Below, in pieces: positions 34,197 to 43,756 of a DNA stretch of 64,000 nucleotides. A program made the translations under genes and the position numbers. Position 1 is the stretch's first letter; every line of letters starts with the position of its first letter. The notes under the pieces were generated by a model. The model did no database searches and was not told the origin of the DNA. It saw only the letters and a list, made by a program, of their open reading frames with translations. This DNA is from Thalassolituus hydrocarboniclasticus. GTDB lineage: Bacteria; Pseudomonadota; Gammaproteobacteria; Pseudomonadales; Oceanobacteraceae. The stretch lies in contig NZ_CP054475.1 in assembly GCF_025345565.1 (NCBI RefSeq), positions 3,699,129-3,763,128 on the forward strand, read 5' to 3'.

Positions 34197-35789
34197 TTAA
34201 CTGCGTACTGCTGGCCGCAGCTGCAGACGCATAGGCTGCGAACGGAAAATCGCTGCGGGCATCGGTCGCAGGTCATCAGCAATTAATGGGGTAAATGGCA
34301 GAAAGCGCAGTACATCGCGTTCAAGATCAACGCCCGGCGCCAGCTCACATAATTCCAGCCTCGCGGTACCATCGGTTGCACGCTGCAGGCGGAATACGCA
34401 GCGCTCGGTGATATACAGCACGCGCTGATTCCGGCTCAGTGCATAAGCACCGTTAAAGGTCAGGTGTTGCACCTGGCTGACAAACTTGCCCAGCCCTTCA
34501 CTGCGCTGGCAATCAACCTCGCCATGATGAATCTGCGGTTGCACACCACCGGCAAAAAAACTGCCGAGAAAAAATACTTCGCGGGTGTTCTGGCTGATAT
34601 TAATAAAGCCACCGGCACCCGCCAGGCGTGAACCAAAACGACTGACATTTACGTTGCCGCAGGCATCGGCTTCGGCCAGACCAAGAAACGCCTGATCCAG
34701 ACCTCCGCCATCGTAAAAATCAAACTGCGCCGGCTGATCAACCACCGCCTCAGCATTGGCCACCGCACCAAAACTTAAACCGCCGGCGGGCAGGCCACCG
34801 ATACCACCGGGCTCAATGGTGAGTGTCAGCTGGTTTAAAACCTTTTCTTCGCTGGCCACCCGCACCACACTTTCCGGCATACCAATGCCCAGATTCACCA
34901 CCGCCTGATCACGTAATTCCAGTGCCGCGCGACGGGCAATAATTTTGCGGATACTGAGTTCATCACTGGGCAGATGATCCGACACACGCACGTCACCGCT
35001 GTAGGCCGGATTATAAAATTCAGCAAAGGTCTGAAAATGCTGATCGCCACTGGCGAGCACAATGTGATCGACCAGAATACCGGGAATAACCACCTGCGAC
35101 GGATGCAGCCGGTGCTGCGATGTCAGACGCTCAACCTGCACAATCACTTTGCCACCGCTGTTACGTACGGCCTGTGCCAGCGCCAGACTTTCCAATGGCA
35201 GCGCTTCTTTTTCCATGGTGATATTGCCGCGCGCATCGGCAGTAGTACCGCGTAAAAATGCAACGGTGATAGGAAAGCTTTTATAAAACAGAAATTCTTC
35301 TTCACCGATGCAGTGCAGCTGCACCAGAGATTCCGGACTATTGGCATTAATACGTCCGCCATCATGACGCGGATCGACAAAGGTATGCAGACCAACCCGG
35401 CTCAGCAGGCCAGGTTTTCCGGCAGCGATATCACGGTATAAATGCGAAATAATGCCCTGCGGTAAATTGTAAGCCTCTATCTTCCCTTCCACCGCCAGTT
35501 TTCCCAGCGCCGGAACCAGACCCCAATGACCACCAATAACCCGCCGGACCAATCCTTCGTGGGCAAAATGGTTCAGGCCCTTTTCCTTACCATCCCCCTG
35601 CCCTGCGGCATAAACCAGTGTCAGCTCCTTAGGAGAGCGCTCCTGCAGAAAACGTTTTTCCAGAGCGATGGCAAGTTTCTCCGGAAAACCGATACCGACA
35701 AAACCGGAGGTCGCCAGCGTATCGCCATCCTGCACAAGAGCAGCCGCTTCAGTGGCACTGATAAGTTTCGGAAAATCCTGATAGGACAC
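34197..35789 (-). CDS. Acyl-CoA:acetate/3-ketoacid CoA-transferase (fused alpha and beta)
   Basis: This is a 530-residue family I CoA-transferase with both halves in one chain, as in YdiF/propionate CoA-transferase. The oxyanion-type motif SGFVGIGFPE is near residue 28. The catalytic Glu is Glu326 in TIEPGGIGGLPAGG. It probably activates acetoacetate to acetoacetyl-CoA, completing 3HB breakdown. It is the first gene of the operon. A TACYAAAGTA palindrome is centred 96.5 bp before the ATG, with a TAGAAT -10 element at 35849-35854. Confidence 0.9.
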   Translation of the reverse strand: MSYQDFPKLISATEAAALVQDGDTLATSGFVGIGFPEKLAIALEKRFLQERSPKELTLVYAAGQGDGKEKGLNHFAHEGLVRRVIGGHWGLVPALGKLAVEGKIEAYNLPQGIISHLYRDIAAGKPGLLSRVGLHTFVDPRHDGGRINANSPESLVQLHCIGEEEFLFYKSFPITVAFLRGTTADARGNITMEKEALPLESLALAQAVRNSGGKVIVQVERLTSQHRLHPSQVVIPGILVDHIVLASGDQHFQTFAEFYNPAYSGDVRVSDHLPSDELSIRKIIARRAALELRDQAVVNLGIGMPESVVRVASEEKVLNQLTLTIEPGGIGGLPAGGLSFGAVANAEAVVDQPAQFDFYDGGGLDQAFLGLAEADACGNVNVSRFGSRLAGAGGFINISQNTREVFFLGSFFAGGVQPQIHHGEVDCQRSEGLGKFVSQVQHLTFNGAYALSRNQRVLYITERCVFRLQRATDGTARLELCELAPGVDLERDVLRFLPFTPLIADDLRPMPAAIFRSQPMRLQLRPAVRS

Positions 35790-35848
35790 AATAAAGACTC
35801 CGGAAAACTGAAAAATGGCAGAAAAATAACACTCTGCAACATCACTGA

Positions 35849-35890
35849 ATTCTAGTTTCCGGCAATACTGATAAATACCGTACTTTGGTA
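35849..35890 (-). promoter_or_regulatory. Promoter of the 3HB operon with CrbR-like activator site
   Basis: On the minus strand TACCAAAGTA (35881-35890) is followed after 26 nt by TAGAAT (35849-35854), a -10-like hexamer. The site covers the place of a -35 element, as in class II activation. The same pattern recurs at the PHB depolymerase, porin and TRAP promoters. Confidence 0.7.
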
Positions 35891-35922
35891 CGACCAGCGA
35901 AAATAAATGAAAATAAAACCAT

Positions 35923-35958
35923 AAAAAAGGCCGGACATATTACTGCCCGGCCTTTTTT
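35923..35958. terminator. Bidirectional terminator after the PHB depolymerase
   Basis: AAAAAAGGCCGG and CCGGCCTTTTTT form a 12-bp arm hairpin 12 bp after the depolymerase stop. T-runs are available on both strands. Confidence 0.9.
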
Positions 35959-35969
35959 ATTATGAAAAA

Positions 35970-37661
35970 TTAATTACAACGGCCAGCCTGATACACACCA
36001 CTGCTGCCTGATTTAACCCAGGTGTACACACCGGATACCGCTCCCAGAGAATCATTTCCGCCAGTGCTGTAATACCCCATGCTGTAATACGCACGCCCGG
36101 CCTGCTGGTGTGCAAGGTTAGTGCTGTACCAGTCATCGCAGGTATCGAGTTGCGGATCGGGGTCAGATGTACCATTACAGGCTGCCGGTTTTTGTGCATA
36201 CCAAAGCCCCGCTTCACCTTCGGTCAGGGTAACACTGCCCCAGCTGTCGTAAGCGTAACCAATATCCTGCTGGTCACCATTACTGACAGCCCGCAGACTG
36301 AAACTGCCGCCTGCAACCGCACGTCCGGCACTGATATGCGCAGCCGGAGTGGCGCTTATTTCGCTGCAGGTTTCCAGAGGTGCATCAGGGTCAATCACAT
36401 TAATAATGCGACGTACCGATTTACTGCCCGCGCTGTTTTCTGCACTGTAATCGCAGTGGTATTCGCCAACAACGGCGGTATTTACATTGCAGGTGGCTGT
36501 AACGGTTAATGTACCACTGGCATCGCTGCAACCGGCACCGGCATCACTGAATACGGTTCCCAGATTCAGTTGTTGTGGATTATCGCCATAAATAACACAT
36601 ACCGGCTTACCTGTAGTGTCACCGCCACTACCTGTCTGGCGGTTAAAGAAATCCCAGATAATATCCGGATAGCTGGGGCCGACCCGTACCGACCACTTAC
36701 CGTTATTGCCGTCTTCACCACCAACCCAGTAATGGCCGTGATCGGTATCCTGAGTATTGGGCGTAGCCGCCGGGCCATTCAGAAAAACCGTCTCAACTAC
36801 CGATGCACTGCCGCTGCTGCCATCCAGCGTGTAGGTATTGTGTACACAGCCATAATTATTCTGGTAATACGGCGAACAGTCCTGGCTATCAGCCAAGGCT
36901 GCCGTCGGATTAGTAAAACCACTGGCACCGAATACTTGCAAATGAGCATCACGAATATTACGTCCGGCCTGTGCCAGTACGGTGCAGTCATTTTCATTTT
37001 GCAGCACCATCAGAGGAATAACCCGGTTACTGTCTATTTCGTTGCGCATATCCTCAGCCACCCGTGCAACCGAGTGAAAAGTGGCATAACCCGGACACTG
37101 GCCACTGAGCGATACCGACGCAGAATCTTCACCATAAGGCAGACCGGCAACCGTTGCTGCGGCAGTCCAGTATTCGTTATGTGCTGTTGCAGCAACAACG
37201 GTCATGGCACCACCGGAAGAAAGACCGGTAATAAAACGGCGCTGCGGATCAATGCTGTAATCCGCTTCAACACTTTCTGCAATGCGTTTTAAATCTTCTA
37301 CCTCACCACCACCCTGATGGCGTTCGTTATCGAACCAGAAACCCCAGCAGTTTTCATTACGCAGGCCGTCGTAACGGGTAATAAAAGGGGTAACCAGAAT
37401 AAAACCATAACGGTCGGCAGCTGCCGTCAGCCCCCAGTCGTTCAGTACATCATTCTGATTCTGTTTACAGCCATGCAATGCCATTACCATCGGCGCAGCA
37501 CTGCTCAGGCCATCCGGCTGATACACACTGTACTGACGACTTTTGGAACCACTGTAGCTTTCAGCGGAAAAGGTATAATCGGTTCTGGTTCCGGCTTCAG
37601 CCAGCATACTGCCTCCGAGTAACAGGGCGGCGGTATAAAACAAGGTTATTTTTTTAATCAT
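35970..37661 (-). CDS. Extracellular poly(3-hydroxybutyrate) depolymerase
   Basis: This is a 563-residue secreted esterase. A signal peptide (residues 1-23, LLLGGSMLAEA) is followed by the PHB-depolymerase catalytic domain, with HGCKQNQNDV (63-72; oxyanion hole) and the lipase box GLSSG (146-150, catalytic Ser148). After about residue 350 come an Ig-like/DUF5011-type domain (CVIYGDNPQQLNLGTVFSD) and two short Cys-bounded aromatic modules (about 430-490 and 505-563). The modules resemble each other (AHISAGRA, AHQQAGRA) and chitin/polymer-binding modules. It cuts PHB outside the cell. It has its own promoter with the regulon motif. Confidence 0.92.
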   Translation of the reverse strand: MIKKITLFYTAALLLGGSMLAEAGTRTDYTFSAESYSGSKSRQYSVYQPDGLSSAAPMVMALHGCKQNQNDVLNDWGLTAAADRYGFILVTPFITRYDGLRNENCWGFWFDNERHQGGGEVEDLKRIAESVEADYSIDPQRRFITGLSSGGAMTVVAATAHNEYWTAAATVAGLPYGEDSASVSLSGQCPGYATFHSVARVAEDMRNEIDSNRVIPLMVLQNENDCTVLAQAGRNIRDAHLQVFGASGFTNPTAALADSQDCSPYYQNNYGCVHNTYTLDGSSGSASVVETVFLNGPAATPNTQDTDHGHYWVGGEDGNNGKWSVRVGPSYPDIIWDFFNRQTGSGGDTTGKPVCVIYGDNPQQLNLGTVFSDAGAGCSDASGTLTVTATCNVNTAVVGEYHCDYSAENSAGSKSVRRIINVIDPDAPLETCSEISATPAAHISAGRAVAGGSFSLRAVSNGDQQDIGYAYDSWGSVTLTEGEAGLWYAQKPAACNGTSDPDPQLDTCDDWYSTNLAHQQAGRAYYSMGYYSTGGNDSLGAVSGVYTWVKSGSSGVYQAGRCN

Positions 37662-37721
37662 GATTCTGATCCATCGTTATATTTATTGGTGCGCACACAA
37701 AGAAAGCTTTGGTGTAACTTC

Positions 37722-37762
37722 ATACTAGGAAGCGATGACAGCAGGCACATCTTACTTTGGTA
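37722..37762 (-). promoter_or_regulatory. PHB depolymerase promoter with CrbR-like activator site
   Basis: On the minus strand TACCAAAGTA (37753-37762) is followed after 25 nt by TAGTAT (37722-37727). The site centre is 96.5 bp from the ATG, identical to the distance at the CoA-transferase operon. Confidence 0.7.
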
Positions 37763-37872
37763 GGTTTTCCTCCGGTCATATCCGGCGAACAACACAGTAA
37801 AAAAAGCCCCTGGCGAATAAGGAAGGAGAGCTGACACAAACAATGCCAGGGGATGCGACGGGCGCGAAAAAT

Positions 37873-37903
37873 CTGAGCCGGGGGAGACAAATCCCCGGCT
37901 CAG
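37873..37903 (-). terminator. Porin terminator
   Basis: CTGAGCCGGGG and CCCCGGCTCAG form an 11-bp stem 9 bp after the porin stop, followed by ATTTTT on the minus strand. Confidence 0.9.
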
Positions 37904-37911
37904 TAAGAACA

Positions 37912-39006
37912 TCAGAATGCCAGTTTGGCGAACAGATGCAGACGACTGAGTTTGCGGTCTTCAGTCAGGGCATTACCTTCAGCCTTGGCCTTGGTCGCGG
38001 AAATAATTTCAGCACCATAGCTTAACGGCTTGTATGGGTTGTAAATCAGGTTGGCATGTACTGAGCTGAAATCACCCATGTCTTTACCGTCAATTTCGCT
38101 GCTGGTCTGGGCATAGCGCAGAGTAGAACGCAGGGTATCGGTAAATACATGCTGGTAGGCGACTTTAAAGCCGGTCTGTTCCGACAGTTCAATGCTGTCG
38201 CCAGAGAAATCATAGGCTGCTACATCACCAAAGTTCATATAGCCACCAAGGCCCTGACCGGAGATGACGGCAAATTTAACGTTATCTCCTCCCAGGTTAA
38301 TTCGTCCGGAGAAACGTGCTGCCAGCGCCATCGCAGAATCGTCTTTAACACCGTCATCATCGTTCAGTTGCTGTGCTAATACACCAGCAGACAGATGACC
38401 AAAAGAAGTTTTCATGGTGTATTTAGCCACCAGATCCGGCATTACCGGATCTATCGAGTTTTTCGGTTTTTCTGCTGCCAGATCCAGAGTCGCATCACCC
38501 ATCTGGACGCTGTAACGGATCAGAGGCTGACGGGTAAAAATACGGGCAGCCGGGCCACCAAAATCAGCGGTCTCCGCCAGCGCGCCCAGATCCATAAAGG
38601 TGGACCAGGTCTGACCGATGGTCAGGTTATTATGCTGCATATAGGCATGACGCAGGTTAAACACATTCTGGCTCGGGCCAGAATACATATCGCCTTCAAT
38701 CACTGCTTTCAGATCACCCACCGGAGTGCCGGTGCTTTTTGAGGTGAAATTCAGGCGTGATTCCCAGGCCGACATATACAGATCGCCTTCTTCATCATCG
38801 GCTTCATCGGCATTCAGTGTCAGCAGTGCCTGCTCACGCAGGCCACCCGTGGCGTCATTTTCAGAATTAAACAGCATGTCTGCTTTTACGTAGCCGCTGA
38901 AGGTATTTTCAGTTTTAACTTCCGCCTGTGCGGCAACCGCACCAAACAGAGCTGCAGTACATACCGCCAGCGCCAGACGGTTGGCCTTATTGTTATTTTG
39001 CATCAT
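37912..39006 (-). CDS. DcaP-like trimeric outer-membrane porin
   Basis: This is a 364-residue beta-barrel protein. A signal peptide ends in AVAAQA (about residue 27), and SGYVKADMLF, WESRLNFTSKS and GQTWSTFMD are hallmarks of DcaP-family porins, which take up carboxylates. The C-terminus ends in Phe (HLFAKLAF), the outer-membrane insertion signal. It lies divergent from the response regulator with a perfect regulon palindrome between them. It is probably the outer-membrane entry for 3HB or oligomers (inference from context). Confidence 0.88.
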   Translation of the reverse strand: MMQNNNKANRLALAVCTAALFGAVAAQAEVKTENTFSGYVKADMLFNSENDATGGLREQALLTLNADEADDEEGDLYMSAWESRLNFTSKSTGTPVGDLKAVIEGDMYSGPSQNVFNLRHAYMQHNNLTIGQTWSTFMDLGALAETADFGGPAARIFTRQPLIRYSVQMGDATLDLAAEKPKNSIDPVMPDLVAKYTMKTSFGHLSAGVLAQQLNDDDGVKDDSAMALAARFSGRINLGGDNVKFAVISGQGLGGYMNFGDVAAYDFSGDSIELSEQTGFKVAYQHVFTDTLRSTLRYAQTSSEIDGKDMGDFSSVHANLIYNPYKPLSYGAEIISATKAKAEGNALTEDRKLSRLHLFAKLAF

Positions 39007-39189
39007 GTCTTCCTACCCTTTAGATGATGTGAAATTACGGATCACAAACAACCAGTCTGTATCCGCACAGTGCAGGTAATTCCTGCGGAGCACGATTAAT
39101 ATAGGGCGGGGAAAGTAACGGGTATCCCGTAAAATAGTAGGGACTGTTGTGGTTTATGAGCAGAAAATGCCAATCTGCGCCAGACCGTA

Positions 39190-39234
39190 CTTATCATTGA
39201 AAATTCGTTACCAAAACAACCTACTTTAGTAGGT
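39190..39234. promoter_or_regulatory. Divergent porin/response-regulator control region with perfect palindrome
   Basis: CCTACTTTAGTAGGT (39220-39234) is the best copy of the regulon motif. Towards the porin, TACTAAAGTA is followed after 26 nt by GATAAG (39190-39195 on the minus strand). A weaker half-site (AGTAGG) lies near 39136. The site is also about 90 bp upstream of the response-regulator ATG, so it may serve autoregulation. The leader to the porin is long (about 180 nt). Confidence 0.65.
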
Positions 39235-39316
39235 AGAGGGGGTGTTAGTGTATTGCCTGCAGGTCAGGACGACGGTTAGAGTCATAGCCGGATAACGATA
39301 AAAACAAGGCGGGCCC

Positions 39317-39928
39317 ATGTATCAGATACTTATTGCGGACGATCATCCGCTGTTCCGTACAGCGTTGCGTGGTGCGCTTGCCGAGCTGAAAGAACCCTGC
39401 AACATCAGCGAATGTGAGACGTTCGATCAGGTTCAGGAAAACCTGCGCTCAGGCGATACCGATTTGCTGCTACTCGATTTAAAAATGCCCGGCAACAATG
39501 GCCTTATGGGCTTAATGCGTATACGCAGTGAGCACCCGCAACTGGCGGTTGCTGTTGTCAGCGCCAGCGAAGATCAGTCTGTTATCGGCAGTATCCGCAG
39601 CATGGGGGCGCTGGGCTTTATTCCCAAGGCATCATCACCTGTGGAGATCCGCACGGCGGTTGAGCATATTTTTTCAGGTGGTATCAGCTTTCCCGAATTC
39701 AGCCATACCAAATCTGATCTGGCCGAAAAACTGCGCCAGCTCACACCGCAGCAATTACGCGTATTACAGTTTATTGCCGAAGGCGCACTGAACAAACAGA
39801 TTGCCTATGCGCTGAATATCAAAGAAACCACGGTTAAATCCCATATCAGCGATATTTTCCGCAAGCTGAATATTAATAACCGCACTCAGGCTGCGCTGAT
39901 TGTGCAGGAGCTGGTGATTCCGGATTAA
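39317..39928 (+). CDS. LuxR/NarL-type response regulator (CrbR/ErdR-like)
   Basis: This is a 203-residue response regulator. The receiver domain has DDH (8-10), phospho-acceptor Asp54 in LLLLDLKMPG and Lys104. The C-terminal LuxR HTH spans about 138-200 (LTPQQLRVLQFIAEGALNKQIAYALN, KETTVKSHISDIFRKL). It faces convergently the SSS-type sensor kinase at 39989, the CrbS/CrbR (MxtR/ErdR) pairing that controls acetate and related carbon use in Pseudomonas and Vibrio. I propose that it binds the TACYAAAGTA palindromes found across this region. Confidence 0.88.
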   Translation: MYQILIADDHPLFRTALRGALAELKEPCNISECETFDQVQENLRSGDTDLLLLDLKMPGNNGLMGLMRIRSEHPQLAVAVVSASEDQSVIGSIRSMGALGFIPKASSPVEIRTAVEHIFSGGISFPEFSHTKSDLAEKLRQLTPQQLRVLQFIAEGALNKQIAYALNIKETTVKSHISDIFRKLNINNRTQAALIVQELVIPD

Positions 39929-39953
39929 TAATCCATCAAACCATTCTGCCAGA

Positions 39954-39970
39954 GGGTCAGAGAAAGACCC
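39954..39970 (+). terminator. Weak terminator after the response regulator
   Basis: GGGTC-N7-GACCC is followed by GGATTTTTC, 26 bp after the stop codon. The 5-bp stem is short. Confidence 0.45.
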
Positions 39971-39988
39971 GGATTTTTCTTCTGGTAT

Positions 39989-42900
39989 TTATTCCCTATA
40001 CCCCATTATCTGATTTAACACCGCACGCAACGCCATTGCCTTAACCGGTTTTTTCAGCAGCTGATAATCCAGCGCCTGAATGCGTTCTTTTACTTCGTCG
40101 GTATAGTCGGCGGTAATTACCAGACAAGGTACCGGCTGCTGCCAGTGTGGTTGCAGTGCGGCCATAGCGTCCAGTCCGGTTTTGCCGAAGTCCAGATGAT
40201 AATCAACAATCGCCACTGCCGGAGTACGCCCCTGCAGCTTCTGTAACGCTTCTTCGTCGTTAATGGCTGCCACAACCTGATAACCCCAGTCAGAGAGCAG
40301 CTCACTCATACCTTCGGTAATCTGCCGCTCATTATCAATACACAGAATCAGCTGATCATTCGATAAACTGACCTGCGCTGCGGCAGGAATTTCCGGCTCA
40401 GGCAGCTGCTCAGTAATAGGAATAGCCATTGTGAAGACACTGCCACGGCCAAGTTCAGACTGTGCCTGAATCGGGTGCTGTAACAGTTTGCACATACGCT
40501 GCACAATCGACAGACCCAGACCAAGACCCTTACTGCCATTATCTCCCTGACTTTCGACCCGGTGAAACTCTTCAAAAATCATATGCAGGTCATCCGGCGG
40601 AATACCACGGCCACTGTCCAGTACCTGCAGGCGCACATGATCACGACTGCGGCGGACGCCGATAAGCACACGGCCACGGTCGGTATAGCGTAATGCGTTG
40701 GCCAGCAGGTTCTGCAAAATACGGCGTAACAGTACAGGGTCTGACTCAACCATCAGCTGGCAATCAATAAAACGTAACTCAATACCCTTGCGCTGAAATA
40801 ACGGCCGGAATTCTTCAACCAGCGAGCGTAATACGGAAGACAGGCGGAATATCTGCACATTGGCACGCACAATATCGGCATCCAGTTTGGATATTTCCAG
40901 CAGCTCATTCAGCAGCGATTCGGCAGAGCTGAGTGAGTGTTCCATATTCTGGGCTACCGGCAGAATATCGGTGCTGAGTTCCGGACAGCGGCTTGCGGCT
41001 TTCTGTAATTTATTGATGATGGATGCAGAAAATAACGACGCCGAATTCAGCGGCTGTACCAGATCGTGACCGGCGGCTGCCAGAAAGCGGGTTTTATTTC
41101 GGTTGGCACGCTGCAGATCGGCATTAAGAGCCGTCAGCTCCTGCGTCCGTTCCTCAACTCTGTCTTCCAGAATTTCGTTAGCCTTACGCAACTCATCTTC
41201 AATATTGCGGTATTCGGTAATATCACTGTATACCGTAATATACAGGTTGGTTGAGATCGGGTTACCGATTAATTCAATATAACGGCGATCGGCGGCACGG
41301 CGCACATAATGCAGCGACATTCGGTTTTCAATCTCGCTCATGCGCATCTGCACCTGAGCTTCCACATCACCTTCACCATAACCACCGGATCGGGCAATAA
41401 AGCGCACCACCATTTCTGCAGAAAGCCCTACGTATAAATAACCCGGGGGGAAATCATAAAGATTGGCGAAGCGCTGATTCCAGGCCACCAGGTTATGATT
41501 TTCATCGACGACGGTAATGCCCTGTACCAGACTGTGCAGCACGGAGTTAAGCAGGTCACGGTTAAACAATACAACTTCGCTCACCTCTTCCATCAGGCTG
41601 TTAAGGTGGGCGAATTGCGGTGACTTATCGTCCACCAGATTGTGCAACAACAAGTCAGACCCACGCCGGCCAAGCACAGAACTGAGTAAGCGATCGGCCG
41701 CTTTCAGCATCGATTCGCTGACCACGCCACGGGTAATCAGCCGCCCGGTTACCGGATTGGAAAAGTCTTTAAACAGGGCATCGATTTTTGCCGGATTAAT
41801 AAAGCGCTGTAGCAGTGCTTTGAGATCGTCGGTACGGATCGCATAGCGCCGTGGTGCGACATTACGCTGCCCGGAAAAAGGTTCAACAAAGCGTTGCGCC
41901 TGCTCGATATCAGAGAAACCCGGCTTGTAATACAGTGAGAAAATAACCAGAGCCAGGGTATTGGCCATCAGGCTCCAGAAAGTGCCATGTACCACCGGAT
42001 TCATATGGTCAAAGCCAAGCAGTGCCTGCGGACGTAAAAAAGACAAGCCAAACGGCCCATCCATAAAGCCGGCATCAATCCAGCCGGCATTAGCTAATAC
42101 CGGTAAAAACAAACAGTAAAACCACAGTAAGAAGCCACTGATCAGGCCAGCATAAGCGCCCAGCCGGTTAGCTCCCTGCCACATCAGACCAATCAGAATC
42201 GGTGGGGCAAACTGAGCAATAGCGGTAAACGACAGAAGACCGATTTCTGAAAGACTGTGGAACTGCGACAGCATACGGTAATAAACAAAAGCAAAAGCCA
42301 TAACAATAACAATGGCTATGCGGCGGATATTCAGTACACGTTCTTTAATATCCCGCGAGTCGCCCTGCAGGCGCAGCTTAATTAACAATGGGATAATGAT
42401 CTCGTTACAGATCATGGTGGCCAGGGTGATAGAAGCAATAATCACCATTGAGGTTCCGGCCGACAAGCCTCCAACATAAGCAAAGGTGGCCAGCTCTGTC
42501 TGCCCGAATGCCAGCGGCAGTTGTAAGGTAATAAAGTTAAAAGACTCCAGCACGTCACCATGCATAAATGCAGCGAGAGCCAGCGGCAACAAAAACAGGT
42601 TAATCAGCAGCAAATACAGTGGAAACATCCAGCGGGCTGTTTTTAAATCCTGCTCACTGCGGTATTCCACCACCGCTACGTGAAACTGGCGCGGTAAAGC
42701 AATAATCGCAATGCCACCGATAAGTGCATGGGTAAGATAAACGCTTGGGTTCTCGTAGGTAGTCAGTACTTTATGCAGCTCTTCATTGGCTAATGCCTGA
42801 CTGAACAGGTCGCCAAAACCATCATACAAACCATAAACCGCGAAAATACCCACAGCACTCAGGGCAAATAACTTCACCAGCGATTCAAAGGCAATAGCCA

Positions 42901-43483
42901 GCATCATGCCCTGATGGCTTTCACTCGAGTCCACTGTGCGGGTACCAAACAGAATGCTGAAAACCGCCATAACGGCGGCAATAAACAGTGTCGGATCACT
43001 GTACCAGCTGAGCTGAACAGAGGTGGTATCAGTAATAATCTGAAAGCTTCCCGATACAGCCTTAAGCTGCAGGGCAATATAAGGCACGATGCCCAGAATA
43101 CTGAGTACCGAAATCAGTACTGCCAATCCACGGCTATGACCAAAGCGGGCTGAAATAAAATCTGATATGGTCGTGCTGTTTTCCTGCCGGGCAATCTGAA
43201 TAATTCGATCAAGAATTTTCCAGCCGACGGTGATTAAAACAATCGCGCCCAGATAGGTTGGTGCCAGCAGCCAACCATGCCGCACGGTCTGCTCAACCGT
43301 TCCATAGAAGGCCCAGGTGGTGCAGAATATTGCCAGTGTCAGGCTGTATACATAGGGCTGCCATGAAGACTTCCGGATACGGTCACCCAGAATAGCCAGA
43401 ACAAACAGAAAACCCACATAAGCCAAAGAAATAAGACCAACCAGCCATATACTGCTCAGGTAATCGATCAAGTGGCACCTCAT
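39989..43483 (-). CDS. SSS-domain hybrid histidine kinase (CrbS/MxtR-like)
   Basis: This is a 1164-residue membrane sensor. Residues about 1-510 form a sodium/solute-symporter (SLC5-like) transporter domain with many membrane helices. A linker, a PAS domain (about 640-760), a HisKA domain with phospho-acceptor His806 in AAAGHDLVQPLNSAS, a HATPase domain (GKGLGLGLSIV-type region reads GSKGLGLGLSIVQRM) and a C-terminal receiver domain with Asp1094 and the KKPV loop follow. This is the CrbS layout, where the transporter domain couples solute uptake to signalling. A TTG 12 bp inside, behind GAGGTG, is an alternative start. It probably phosphorylates the regulator at 39317. Confidence 0.93.
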   Translation of the reverse strand: MRCHLIDYLSSIWLVGLISLAYVGFLFVLAILGDRIRKSSWQPYVYSLTLAIFCTTWAFYGTVEQTVRHGWLLAPTYLGAIVLITVGWKILDRIIQIARQENSTTISDFISARFGHSRGLAVLISVLSILGIVPYIALQLKAVSGSFQIITDTTSVQLSWYSDPTLFIAAVMAVFSILFGTRTVDSSESHQGMMLAIAFESLVKLFALSAVGIFAVYGLYDGFGDLFSQALANEELHKVLTTYENPSVYLTHALIGGIAIIALPRQFHVAVVEYRSEQDLKTARWMFPLYLLLINLFLLPLALAAFMHGDVLESFNFITLQLPLAFGQTELATFAYVGGLSAGTSMVIIASITLATMICNEIIIPLLIKLRLQGDSRDIKERVLNIRRIAIVIVMAFAFVYYRMLSQFHSLSEIGLLSFTAIAQFAPPILIGLMWQGANRLGAYAGLISGFLLWFYCLFLPVLANAGWIDAGFMDGPFGLSFLRPQALLGFDHMNPVVHGTFWSLMANTLALVIFSLYYKPGFSDIEQAQRFVEPFSGQRNVAPRRYAIRTDDLKALLQRFINPAKIDALFKDFSNPVTGRLITRGVVSESMLKAADRLLSSVLGRRGSDLLLHNLVDDKSPQFAHLNSLMEEVSEVVLFNRDLLNSVLHSLVQGITVVDENHNLVAWNQRFANLYDFPPGYLYVGLSAEMVVRFIARSGGYGEGDVEAQVQMRMSEIENRMSLHYVRRAADRRYIELIGNPISTNLYITVYSDITEYRNIEDELRKANEILEDRVEERTQELTALNADLQRANRNKTRFLAAAGHDLVQPLNSASLFSASIINKLQKAASRCPELSTDILPVAQNMEHSLSSAESLLNELLEISKLDADIVRANVQIFRLSSVLRSLVEEFRPLFQRKGIELRFIDCQLMVESDPVLLRRILQNLLANALRYTDRGRVLIGVRRSRDHVRLQVLDSGRGIPPDDLHMIFEEFHRVESQGDNGSKGLGLGLSIVQRMCKLLQHPIQAQSELGRGSVFTMAIPITEQLPEPEIPAAAQVSLSNDQLILCIDNERQITEGMSELLSDWGYQVVAAINDEEALQKLQGRTPAVAIVDYHLDFGKTGLDAMAALQPHWQQPVPCLVITADYTDEVKERIQALDYQLLKKPVKAMALRAVLNQIMGYRE

Positions 43484-43531
43484 CTTATTCTTTCAGTCCG
43501 CCCCTGCACCATATAACAGGCCCGGCGTTTC

Positions 43532-43548
43532 GTCACAGCTATAGTGAC
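43532..43548. promoter_or_regulatory. Inverted repeat upstream of the sensor kinase
   Basis: GTCAC-AGCTATA-GTGAC is a 5-bp inverted repeat 49 bp upstream of the kinase start. It is unlike the regulon palindrome, so it may bind a different regulator. Confidence 0.35.
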
Positions 43549-43606
43549 AATTATGGCTGACTATTTCCGTATTTTTTTGTGCATGGCGATATCTGACTGC
43601 CCACCA

Positions 43607-43686
43607 CCTACTTTAGTAGGTATTGCACTTATTTTAATTGTCCCTACCAAAGAAGGATGGAGTGAAAGCCAACCGGTTCATATAGT
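43607..43686 (+). promoter_or_regulatory. TRAP operon promoter with two activator sites
   Basis: CCTACTTTAGTAGGT (43607-43621) is a perfect palindrome. A second site TACCAAAGAA (43645-43654) is centred 36 bp further and is followed after exactly 26 nt by TATAGT (43681-43686), a 5/6 match to the -10 consensus. The spacing equals that at the other regulon promoters. The upstream site could also serve the divergent kinase gene. Confidence 0.7.
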
Positions 43687-43756
43687 TTTTTTAATCCTGA
43701 TCTGTCAGATAACTGACTTTTCAGATTAAAGGAAAATAATAAATCCGGAGTCTGAT

